DNA of 64,000 nucleotides from Anabas testudineus (Eukaryota; Chordata; Actinopteri; Anabantiformes; Anabantidae), in the NCBI RefSeq assembly GCF_900324465.2, contig NC_046617.1, forward strand, positions 12,523,223 through 12,587,222, in the 5' to 3' direction. Below are positions 26,101 through 36,265 of the stretch, piece by piece. Each line of letters starts with the position of its first letter. The first letter of the stretch is position 1. A program made the translations under genes and the position numbers. The notes below the pieces were generated by a model. It was not told where the DNA came from and did not search any database. It saw nothing but the letters and a program-made list of their open reading frames with translations.

Positions 26101-28504
26101 CACACAGCTCCCAGCGTGTCAGCTGTTGGCTGTTTAGGGAAACACTTTTTTCCCCTATGCTGAAGTTACATGTAAACTTTTCCAAATCTGAGCCAAGTTC
26201 TCCGACAGCCAGATCAGGCTCAGTATTTGGATCATTTCTAAACTTCTCTTGAATGACACAGCTGACTTCAGCTTTGATTATTGGGCTTCTGCAGCATTGA
26301 AACATATGATGTCATGGACGGCAACATGGTCACCCCTCAGGTTGTATTTTAAAAGATGACAGGTGAGTGTCAGTATTACGTCCCCTGTGCTACAAGAGTT
26401 CATCAATCATCAGCCACGGCCTCATTGACTGACAGGCTGACATAGGGCTGTGGTGCACTGTCAACTGCACCAGAAGCTGCATGCTATTGCCAAGTCATCA
26501 AAACTATTGTTTATTCTAACTATTTTTATTTTATTTTTATTCCACTGCACTTCAGGAAGACACTGGGCTGCATTTGACAATGCCAAAATTAATAACAACA
26601 ACTTCTTAATGCTGTGGCATTCTTGGCGACCTCACAGTACCACCTCACACATTTCAGCAGGCTGTTAATTACAGCATTGCTACGAAGACAACACAATGCA
26701 TGAGTTATATCCTTGTCAAAACCACCATCAAGCTCATCCCTCAGACTTGTATAAGCTTTCATCTACAGAGAAAAGTTTGCCGTCTGCATAGTCTGTCCTA
26801 CTTTCAGATTTGTTGCGGCAATAAGTCATGTTGACTGAATGGTTACAAATCTGTAAACGTCACTGCCACTGTAGTTTTACTTAAGATTATTGCACCACTT
26901 TTTCAGTGTCAGAGTCTGCTCCTACTCCTAAGAAGTCTTTAAGACTGCTTTACTTTTCCTTACACTTTCTTTCAAAGACCTTACCTTTTTTTAGTATTAA
27001 ACAGATAAATCAAATGCTATACATCACACAGTACTGTATGTTGCTTTACTCTGCTGGGAAACTGTTTATGTTTATGTTCACCCTATCTAATCTGAAGGTC
27101 AAGCCTGCTGATAAGCCAGCTGAGGGGAATTCGCCAGAGAGACGTCATTATCAACATTGACAAGGGTTCTCTGGCCAGTGCTGCCTGTCAATTTCTTTCA
27201 AACAGTGTAGCCAGCACGAACTGAACAGTCATCATCCTGCTTGGTCAAATGTCGCTGCAGAGGTTTTCAAAAGTTTTAGGTGTGATGTTGCTGAAATGTT
27301 TTTTTTTTTTTTTAAAGGAAGTTAGATTTAAATAATCTAAAAAAGTCATTTAACAAATGTCACTTCAGGGTTCAGAATAGTCTAAAAGCAGAAAAGGTTT
27401 GTCAGTGAGACACAGACTTAATGAGAATTAATTGAAATTTCGCAAACGGAAAAGGGACAGTTCTAATTTTCACTCCAAGCCAGAGCTTTCTGGCAATTTC
27501 ATTGGATAATGTGGAAAAAGCCCAGAGGCAGCACCAACTTCCTATGTAGAACCAGATCAAACCGGCTCACTGCCTCCCTGCGGATGTGTCTGATCAATAT
27601 ATCCCCTCGACTACGTCTCATGCTGACAGAATGCAGCTGTTGATGGAAACTAACTAAATTTGCTGACAGATGTGTCAAACTACAAACACTAATTCATGTG
27701 TGTTCCCACCATATTGACCACCTCTATTGCTTTATTGTGCTTTATGCATGTTTATGCTGGATTAATCTGGAGACCATTGGTTTTGTTATGCAACGTGTGT
27801 GTCCATGTGCTTTGTAGACAGATCACATCACCAGATACATTATTTCTATTGGAAATACTCATACTCATGTCCACTCTAAAAGACAATTGGATTTAAAAAG
27901 CCGGGCCTGATTTGGGAGTTCATGTTTTACTTGTTTTCATTTAAATATCGCAGCTTTAAGAAATCCTACAGCGCTGTATAGCTGTAGCTAATTATACACA
28001 TTAACACGTTCTTCTAGACACTCTTCGCAGCAGAATACCCTTATTTTCCACAGTTTACTGAAAGAGATTGGGAAAACGGGATGAAGCATTCCTTCCATTG
28101 CTGTCACTGAAAATGACTTCCAGTGGAGTTGACTGATATAGCATGGGGTCTCGGGGGACTTTCGCAGAACTGGAGTGCGTCAGTATGGTGAATTATAGTA
28201 AATGATGGTGTGAGCTCTGACAGCTAGCAGTGTGGAATTTGGGCCACAGTTCCAAATTAGAGGAGCAGCATGTGTGTCCACAGCTAAAACAGTCAAGCAG
28301 GCCTCTGCGCACCAGCTCCAGATGTCACATATTCTGGGTCAAAATGCAAATGCTTGGAAAAACTCTATAGATTGCAGATGCACTGCACAGCTTATGTAAA
28401 CACATGTTACACACACACACACACTATGGCTAATAGTTGCTACTCAGTTCATAGGTCATAGACGTCACAGTATCATCAGTTGAAAGAGACATCACATCAA
28501 CTAC

Positions 28505-30173
28505 ATAATGATTTTTTCAAAATGTTTTATTGAAAAAAGGACAGTTTTCAACAACTGCAATGTCAATATACAGTATTTGCATTACAATTTACAAAATATA
28601 AAAAAAAATCTGTACAATCTCTGGTTTGTGCAGGAGTGTGGGAAGACCCTGGTAGAAAAATAAAGACCTAAGACAGGAGACGTGTCAATGTTAGAACAGA
28701 TAAAGTGTTTTAATAGACTTCCTTTTCCAGAGAAGCAGCACAGTGTCGCAGCTTCCACTGACCTTATGTGTCAGAACAACACAGAGGATAATAGTTAGAA
28801 AAGACATTAATATTAAAGCTCAATCTTGTGTAAGACTGAAGTCAGGTGTACTACCTGCATTCTGGATTTGTGATTGTCACTGAAATATTACTGAGTGGAA
28901 CTAATCTATAATAAGACAAAGCGAGGGCACATTCAGAAGTGATAAGACCCGCACTGGTGAAGTGAGAGGGTTACCTACGATGTGCCCAAATTCTGCGTGT
29001 CATGCCAAAAACACTGATGTTAATATAAACAACAGGCTACTACATAAAACTCAATTGAAATAATTCAATGTTTCACTGGCCAAACATCGTTAGATGAGGA
29101 AAAGTTCAGGTGTCAAATCAACAACTAACAGATGACTCACAGTTGTCTCTTATATATATGTACACGTTGGGCTTTGGATAATAAAACAAGCTTGTGCTGT
29201 TATTGTGGGGAGGTTCTCTGGTGAGGAAGAAAGTGCACTAAAACTTTGGAAAGCACACTGACACCATCATGTTTGCCTACATCTAAAAAGTGCATCATAG
29301 GCTGTATCTGCATCTTTAAAACGGATACTGTAAAAGATAAATAATACATTTTGGCTCCTAGATTTCTCTCTAAACATATAATATGTAACTTAGCAGCACT
29401 TACAGTATCGACATTCATCACCTCGGCTTAGGGTCGAGCTTTCGAGCTGCTACCACTAAACTGTATTGCACATTAGAACATGAAGACCTGCAAGAAGTGG
29501 CAGTGTACTGCACAATGGATCACCGCTGATCCAGTGATTCTTCTTTGCGTGACATCTAATGCTGTGTGGGCTGAGTTGAAGCCAAACCTCCATCAACACT
29601 GAAACCTTTAAGTTAAGATGCACACTGCAAAAGATGCTACACTTATGGCAGGATGATAGGTCAAGGATCATAATGTACTCAAACCTCAAAATATCTTTTC
29701 TACCTCATGCCAAGGGAACACAGCAAGTACACCACATGACCAAGTATAAATATACTTTGCTAAGAGACCAGCTCATTAACAAACAGTTGCCTTTTTTGTG
29801 CAGTTGGTTGTGCAATTTGTCAAAATGTTGATAGTAGACGTTCAAACTAGTTTCTTGAAATGAAAGTAATTTTAAAAATGTCTAAATTTAAGGTTGGCAT
29901 CTAAATATCTTCAGATTTCATTTAATTTTATTCAATATATAAGGGTGTACTGCACAGTGTTTAAGTGGGGGCATTCAACTCAGTAGTTTCCCTGTAGCTC
30001 CGTGCCACCACTAGTTCACCATATTCAATATATCACGTTTGTGTTTCCTTGGTGTCTTGTGCGTGAGCTTCTGCATAGAGAATTTCAAAATGCCATATTT
30101 TATCAACAACAGCAATGAGGACTAAAGGTAAAGCAAACTTTACCATACCCTTTTTTTTTTTTTATCCCTGTGG
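28505..30173 (-). other. kcnj2: kcnj2 3' UTR with poly(A) signal
   Basis: On the minus strand the sequence after the kcnj2 stop runs without another gene to AATAAA (TTTATT on the plus strand at 28526-28531). KCNJ2 is known for a long 3' UTR, so a tail of about 1.6 kb is plausible. The extent is inferred. Confidence 0.45.
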
Positions 30174-31490
30174 TTATATTTCTGATTCAGCCGTCAAAGG
30201 TCTAGCTTCTATAGGCAAGGAGTCCAGATTGCATTCAGAGTTTGGCACCACATCTGTGCTCGTGTCTTTAAGTGCACCAACCTCAACCCCATTTATCTGC
30301 CTGTTATCCTCGTCCTCAAACTCCTCTTCCATCTCAACTTTTTCCAAGGCCACCTCGTTCTCGTAACAAAAGGAGTTCCTTGAGCTGGAACCATTGGACT
30401 TCTTCTCAGCTAGTTCCCTGGCACTACAATGGGGTGTGCTGGGCACCTCATAGGTGTTGTCAAAGCGAGAGTAGTCCACTTTGTAGTAGTTCTTTTCCTC
30501 AAAGAGCACGGGCTCGAAGCGGTAACCCCAGAGGATCTCGCTGGCCACGTACGAGCTCCGACACTGAGTAGTCATGGCTGTAGCTTCAACCATGCCCTCC
30601 AGAATCACTACGATCTCAAACTCTGACGTCTCTAACTCCTGTTTACTCATCTCATAGAATGGACTGTCCTCATCAATCTCATGCACAATAGTAATTGGAG
30701 ACACCAGAAAGATTCTGTCAATGCCACTGTCGAAGCCGACGTCAATATCGACCTGGTCCAGGGGGATGAACTCTCCCTCTACGGTGGTGCGGGACTTGAG
30801 GAGCTGTGCCCTGACATGGGCCTCCACCAGGTGACTCTTCCGCAGGTTTCCAACACGCCACATTAGGCAAAGTTTACCGTCCCTCATGGCCACTGTGGCA
30901 TAGTGGCTGAACACCAGAGTCTCGTTTCTCTTTTTAGGTTTGGCCATCTTAGCCATGACAGCACCAATGATGAACGCATCAATGATGCACCCTACAATGC
31001 TTTGAAAGACAACCATGAAGACAGCAACAGGACAGTCCTCAGTCACATAGCGGTAGCCATAGCCAATTGTGGTTTGGGTCTCCACTGAGAAGAGGAAAGC
31101 AGCAGTGAAGCTGTCCACATTGGAAACACATATCTGAGTCTCATTCTCCAGGTCACCATAAGAGAGGGCCACTAACCAGAAGACAAGGCCAAAAAACAAC
31201 CATGACAGCAGGAAAGAAAGGCAGAATATGAGCAGCATCCAGCGCCAGCGAATGTCCACACAGGTGGTGAAGATATCTGCCAGGTATCGCTGGCCTTTCT
31301 CGCTCATATTGATAAACTGCACATTGCAGTGGCCATCCTTGCTGACAAAGCGGCTCTGAGGTTGGTGCTCTGTGTGCACCTTGTTGACGTTGCCATTTCC
31401 GTAGCCGTTCGGGACAGCGATAGCAGCCAGCTTCATGCCATCTTCCTCAGAGGACACAATGCTGTAGCGGTGGCTTCGCACACTCCCCAT
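30174..31490 (-). CDS. kcnj2: Inward-rectifier K+ channel Kir2.1
   Basis: Single coding exon of 438 residues (human 427), nearly identical to Kir2.1 from the MGSVR start to the SEI end. The tetrameric channel sets the resting potential of muscle, heart and neurons and is gated by PIP2. Two membrane helices (about 82-107 and 156-180) flank the pore helix and the filter TIGYG (141-145). The strong-rectification residues D171 (in CIIDAF) and E223 (in LVEAHVRAQ) are present. The PIP2-binding basic cluster KPKKRNE and the ER-export motif FCYENE (about 380) are intact, and the C-terminus ends in SEI, a class I PDZ ligand. The C-terminal tail is acidic and slightly longer than in mammals. An acceptor-like AG lies about 36 bases upstream of the ATG, in keeping with the known 5'-UTR intron. 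It lies in the same orientation as kcnj16. Confidence 0.98.
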   Translation of the reverse strand: MGSVRSHRYSIVSSEEDGMKLAAIAVPNGYGNGNVNKVHTEHQPQSRFVSKDGHCNVQFINMSEKGQRYLADIFTTCVDIRWRWMLLIFCLSFLLSWLFFGLVFWLVALSYGDLENETQICVSNVDSFTAAFLFSVETQTTIGYGYRYVTEDCPVAVFMVVFQSIVGCIIDAFIIGAVMAKMAKPKKRNETLVFSHYATVAMRDGKLCLMWRVGNLRKSHLVEAHVRAQLLKSRTTVEGEFIPLDQVDIDVGFDSGIDRIFLVSPITIVHEIDEDSPFYEMSKQELETSEFEIVVILEGMVEATAMTTQCRSSYVASEILWGYRFEPVLFEEKNYYKVDYSRFDNTYEVPSTPHCSARELAEKKSNGSSSRNSFCYENEVALEKVEMEEEFEDEDNRQINGVEVGALKDTSTDVVPNSECNLDSLPIEARPLTAESEI

Positions 31491-31526
31491 TGCTTCCGCC
31501 TGGGAGGGCTGGGCCGAATCTGCTTT

Positions 31527-33687
31527 GGAAAACAGTCTAAGTTTTTGGTAGAAGCGTTGGAGAAACAGTTTTAAATGATCAAGGGGACAAGTTCAGGCAA
31601 AAAAATCTGAACTACAGGACCAGGTCCTGCAGGGAACAAGGGAAACAGGGACTGTGCTTCTACAGGCGACAGCTCAGTGTGCACCTATGTTGAGGACTGG
31701 TCAGTCCTCCCTGACAGCTGCTTTGGACCTCATCAGTGAAGTAGACTGTGGAAATAACAGACAGAGAGAAAACAGAACTTTAAACTAATTGACAGGAATG
31801 ACAGGAAGAGCAAATGTCAGTTTGTGGTTAACCCTTGTGTAAATCAAGTCCTGTACACACGCAATTCTTGCATACAGAGGCAAAAACTGTATGCAATGCA
31901 GAAAATAAGCACATGAAAGGCGTTGTTTGTGCATGATCAATAATACACAAAAAATATATAGCTCCAGCACTTTGATAGCGAATAAAAGTGGGAAAGGATG
32001 TTTACTTTGCCTAATGTAGAACAAGTATGTATTAAGTAGTTCAATCCATGGGGAGCTGAGTCAAATTACAGATCAAGTTTGTGTTAATTCTTTGAGCCTC
32101 TGAAATAAATATACAGTCCAGATAGCAGCTCCTCACAGTTCTATCTCTAAACTCTTTGCAGACATCAGTAAGAATACTTTGCACAAAGTTATGACGTGGG
32201 ATATTTAAAACCTGTTCACTAATTATTACATTCCATGTAAGTGTACAGTCAAAATTAAGACATGCATGCGCATGTCCAAAACTAATTTAGAGTTACCAGT
32301 AACACCACCAGGCCATGTAATAGGATTAAATGAACCTTGCAGCATTTCAAAGAGGATGGGTGACTTTCTCTGAAAGCAGCAGTAACCTTGCATCATATGT
32401 AATAGAGCAATGAGGGCAGCTAAATTAGAAAAGATATTGACTTGGTGTGTGTGGCCTGAAAGGTCCATTAAAATCCAACACCACAGGCTACAAAAGGCCA
32501 TGGTCAGCCAGACATGCTCTGCTAGTGCCAAAACAACTCCCCACCTCCACTTTTGAAGCTGTCTCATCTGACTGTCACTGCCGTGTCAAAGTCCAGAAAA
32601 AGGTGCCAGAAATAACTCGACAAATGAATGAATGCATGAGCAAATGAATGAGCAGCAGATACACTGAAAACAAGCGCTCCTCTTCTTTTAAAACATTTAA
32701 AAGCGTTTGTCAATGAGGGGAGATTTTTTTGTTAACATACTGCAATTCATTTGATCTTTTTCTCAAAATATTGTTTTGTTCTAAAATTGGCCAAAAGTAA
32801 TGTGAGATAAGATGTGCAGTGGTCCAAAATCCCCCAGCATGCTTTGCTTGTGACAAATGATGTCAGTGTTGAGTTGACCTGTCACGCAAACTATTGACTG
32901 ACAGTTCAAAACATGCTAAAGAATCTTAATGGATGTCATTGATTTTATATATTGAAAATGCCATATTCATTTTTCAAGTGCCAAACTTTTCTGATTAAAC
33001 TGCAACATTCACAGTTATTTAGAAGTTCTACTAAATAACTGGAAAGGGGTAAATAAGAGAGCAGTAACACAATTGAGAGAGTATTTGATACTTTTACATC
33101 AACAGCTCACTCTCAGCTGTGTATGGGTGCAGTGCAAAGTAAAATCTGTAACTTTTTTATGCACTGACACAGGATGCATTACAAACGGAGGACCCTCTCT
33201 CTTCCTTCATATCTTTGCAAATGCCTCTGAGAATTTACCTGCTCACCATCTCACATCACCTGAAACTACTGGCTGGTACATGGTGACAAACCAACGCTCC
33301 CAGACACCAAACAACCTGTGATTGTTTGTTTTGCATGTGTTCTCAATTAGATCCAGCAGCTGAAGCAGATGGAAACTAGTTACATAAAGCTGCTCTATTT
33401 TTTTTTATTACACAAATCAATAACTGTGGCAAAGTAGCCTAAGTGTAGGTTCTCATACATACGTATGTTGGTGGTTTTATAAGAGTATATATGTATATAT
33501 ATATGTATACATGTTTAAGTAAAGTAACAAATTTTATATTAATCTTGTTTATGTGTACATTTTTGTGTTTGTTTGTTTTGTGTTTACAGGATTTAGAAAA
33601 GAACTACAAAACACAGTTAGAGTTCAAATCAAGGACAGGAGCAAGGCAGATCATCCAGTTCTCATCTTGCAGTATCCAATGTCTCAC

Positions 33688-33757
<70 letters not shown>

Positions 33758-34060
33758 TTATCTAAAAGGTAAAAATGGCGCAATTGAAAACAAAGTTACA
33801 ATCAATTTAGTATTAATGGACAACAAAACGTGGCGTTTAAGCTTTTAGCGTTGACTTGTTGCAGACTGATATGAAGGTTTATTCTACCTACCTATTGGTC
33901 CTCGCAGTGTAAATCAGATGTTATCTCGCTGTTATATTTTCCATACGCGCCAGAAATCCACACTTTTAATCTTTTTCTGATTGCTTCTTCTTTATTTTAT
34001 CTTAATTTATCGTATGTTGTTGTTAGTTCTGCCATATCCCTCTCCAGCAACAGTGAGGAA
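31527..34060 (-). other. kcnj2: Probable kcnj2 5'-UTR intron
   Basis: On the minus strand a TTTTCCAAAGCAG acceptor-like sequence lies about 36 bases before the kcnj2 ATG, and a promoter-like GC-rich patch lies at 34.06-34.15 kb. KCNJ2 in mammals has a noncoding first exon, so this stretch is likely the intron. Apart from the AAT repeat no other feature was recognised. Confidence 0.4.
33688..33750. repeat. (AAT)21 microsatellite
   Basis: Twenty-one uninterrupted AAT units. On the opposite strand the same run reads ATT, which creates spurious poly-Ile and poly-Asn open frames. Confidence 0.97.
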
Positions 34061-34145
34061 GAAGATATCTGTCATTGTAGTGACAGACTTTAAAAATACG
34101 CGTGCCCGGCCCCGCCCCTGTCGCAGGGAGGTCCAATGGAAAGTC
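34060..34145 (-). promoter_or_regulatory. kcnj2: Candidate kcnj2 core promoter
   Basis: Read on the minus strand, the order is CCATTGG (inverted CCAAT box), GGGGCGGGGC (GC box), ACGCGT and TATTTTTAAAG (TATA-like). The intervals fit a Pol II promoter firing toward kcnj2. The patch is a GC island in AT-rich surroundings. It is assigned to kcnj2 by orientation and proximity only. Confidence 0.4.
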
Positions 34146-34149
34146 TCAG

Positions 34150-34970
34150 CGCCTGCTGGACGGGCTGAGCCCATGTGGAGGTTTAAATGATCTGTCGGAG
34201 TGGAAAGAGAGGAATCAAACCTCCTGCTGTTCGTGGGGACGCTGAAACATGGCGCTCACACTGAAAACACGCGTTGGTTTAATATAAATAATAGATTAGA
34301 CCTACTACTTGTAAACTACTTACAATGGATTTATATTTATACAGGGATTTCTATTTATCCCTTTCTGCCTAATAAAAAAAAAATTCTCCCTATGTTGCAC
34401 ATATAACTAACAACAGTTACTAGCTGTCAGGACCAGTTATTTAAAAGGTAACATTTTAAAATCAGCTACAGCTTCACTAGCTGCTGCATGTATTACTCAA
34501 AGATTTCTTTACTGTAATTTTCACATTGAAGAGTTTGTTGAACCCATCAGGGGCCAGACTCACACATTTATGATCAGCATGTTAACAGCATCAAATTAAA
34601 ATACGTTGATTTATTAGTGAAGGCCAAGGTTTGTACTTGAAGATTTTAGTAAATTGCACAAGTACTTCAACTTAAGTAAAGAATTTAAAGTGGTTTGTCT
34701 ACTAAATACTAGTACTCTTTAGGCGAGTACGTGCATTTCTACTTCTGCTGCACCACCTCTGCTGTGACGAAGCTGCATTGTGGAAAACACTTTTCATCTC
34801 TGGATTGGTGTTGATTGTACTCGGTGAACACAGGGTGTCAGTGTAGAGCTGCAAAGAGAATGAACAAAACTGATGCTCCAGTGTCATCTTAGAAAATAGA
34901 ATTACGCAGGGAACACACCTTTTTATGGGCAACTTCATTTTTTGTGTTAAAGCATATGTGTGGTTATGCA
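34150..34970. other. Spacer between kcnj2 promoter and kcnj16 3' end
   Basis: AT-rich sequence. No gene, RNA or repeat was recognised. Confidence 0.5.
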
Positions 34971-34971
34971 C

Positions 34972-35093
34972 TTTATTTATTTGAAGCATTAAACATTATC
35001 TCCATATACACATATTTACAAAAGCATATGTTATCAGACTTTCATTAAAAACCATCCACCAGTAACGGAAGTGTATTTATTTAGTTGTTTCAG
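34972..35093 (-). other. kcnj16: kcnj16 3' UTR with candidate poly(A) signals
   Basis: Two minus-strand AATAAA hexamers lie after the stop: 35081-35076 (within 20 bases of it) and 34977-34972. Either could serve; the farther one gives a more usual UTR length. Confidence 0.4.
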
Positions 35094-36248
35094 TTATAAA
35101 TAGGTTTGCTGCATCACCTCTTCAGTGATGTCAGAGTTCACCTGGTAAGTCTGTCGATTTCTCATCACTGATGTTAAGACTTGACCGTGGAACTGACTGC
35201 CCTCTGCAGGATGCCTCCTTTTTTCATACTGCTCCGCACTGAGCATGGGCACTGGCACCCATGTGGTCTCATTGAACAGTGCATAGTCCACCTTGTAGTG
35301 CTTCTTGCCCAGTTTCAACATGTCCTGGAAACGCTGACCCCAGCGGATGTCTCCTGCTGTGTAGGATGCACGTGTCTGGTGGAGTATACCTGTGGAGTCT
35401 CCAGTGTAGGTGAAAGACACAACCAGTTCGAAGTTGTCCCCAAGCAGTTTGTCAGGCCCCAAGCTGTAAAGGGGGCTGCCTGGCTTGAGCTTGTGAATAA
35501 TAGTGGCTGGTGTGGCAAGGACAATGTCCTGATTCTGGATTTCCAGGTCCTTGTATGAAATCACAATAGACCCACGTGGCTGTTTCACATAGTGGATTAA
35601 CTGGGCCCTGGCGACACCTTCTAGGATGTGATTACCTCTGAAGTCACCAAGTCGCCATGACAGACACAGAACCCTGTCTCGAAGATTCACTACTGCGCTC
35701 TTGCTGAAACCCACTGTCTGAGCTCTCTTACGAGCAGACGCCATTTTAGCAGCAACAATACCAATGACAATAGTGTCTAAGACGCAGCTAAATATATCTT
35801 GAACCGTCACCAGAATAATGGCCACAATACAGTTCTCAGTTATCCCTCTGTACCCGTAACCAATCGTTGCCTGGGTCTCCACTGAAAACATAAAGGCTCC
35901 AGTAAAGCCACGAACATTGTCCACACAGGGCTTGTTATCTGCATTGTCAATATCTCCGTGTACATACGCGATGAGCCAGTACCACAGACCGAAAAAGAGC
36001 CAAGTGAGAATGTACGAGAGGGAAAAGATGAGAAGCATCACCCTCCAGCGAATCTCCACCAGAGTGGTGAAGATGTCCATTAGGTATGGGATCCAGTCTC
36101 CAGAGGACTTCTGGAAAACCACAGGAAATCGTCCGTCTTCCTCCATGTAGCGTAGTTGCCTACCTTTATTTCCATTTTGTCGACCTAGAGTGTGAATTGT
36201 AGTGTAAGAGGTATCAATGGCAACCTGCTCGCCCCTCTCTGTGCTCAT
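35094..36248 (-). CDS. kcnj16: Inward-rectifier K+ channel Kir5.1-like
   Basis: Single coding exon of 384 residues (human Kir5.1: 418). Kir5.1 is mostly silent alone and forms pH-sensitive heteromers with Kir4.1 or Kir4.2 in kidney and glia. Two membrane helices (about 69-94 and 142-166) flank the pore with filter TIGYG (128-132). Kir5.1-type stretches include FSLSYIL, PCVDNV, ARKRAQT and FTYTGDSTG, the last being diagnostic. Two things are odd. The rectification position in the second helix is Asp (D158, in SCVLDT) instead of the Asn of mammalian Kir5.1. The N- and C-terminal tails are diverged and shorter, ending in TYL, which could be a PDZ ligand. An acceptor TTTCTTTCTGCAG ends at 36266, 18 bases before the ATG, indicating a 5'-UTR intron. 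Kir family is certain; the kcnj16 assignment rests on sequence plus neighbourhood with kcnj2. Confidence 0.9.
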   Translation of the reverse strand: MSTERGEQVAIDTSYTTIHTLGRQNGNKGRQLRYMEEDGRFPVVFQKSSGDWIPYLMDIFTTLVEIRWRVMLLIFSLSYILTWLFFGLWYWLIAYVHGDIDNADNKPCVDNVRGFTGAFMFSVETQATIGYGYRGITENCIVAIILVTVQDIFSCVLDTIVIGIVAAKMASARKRAQTVGFSKSAVVNLRDRVLCLSWRLGDFRGNHILEGVARAQLIHYVKQPRGSIVISYKDLEIQNQDIVLATPATIIHKLKPGSPLYSLGPDKLLGDNFELVVSFTYTGDSTGILHQTRASYTAGDIRWGQRFQDMLKLGKKHYKVDYALFNETTWVPVPMLSAEQYEKRRHPAEGSQFHGQVLTSVMRNRQTYQVNSDITEEVMQQTYL

Positions 36249-36265
36249 TTTGGCCTTTCAGTATC

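Larger units (their letters stand above)
16231..28500. other. Gene-poor interval between map2k6 and kcnj2
   Basis: About 12 kb between two convergent genes. I found no exon series, no recognised protein domain and no tRNA-like or snRNA-like sequence. It does hold short simple repeats: (TA)n at 19270-19292, (TG)n at 20161-20188 and a run of about 23 T near 20594. Longer frames, such as the 151-codon minus-strand frame at 25251-25706, have low-complexity composition and no recognisable domain. Regulatory elements may exist but cannot be recognised from one genome. Confidence 0.65.

Noticed and set aside
33491-33772. Open frames with poly-Ile and poly-Asn tracts
   Set aside because: They are translations of the (AAT)21 microsatellite plus flanking noncoding sequence.
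35181-35558. 125-codon plus-strand frame opposite kcnj16
   Set aside because: Antisense shadow of the conserved Kir C-terminal domain.
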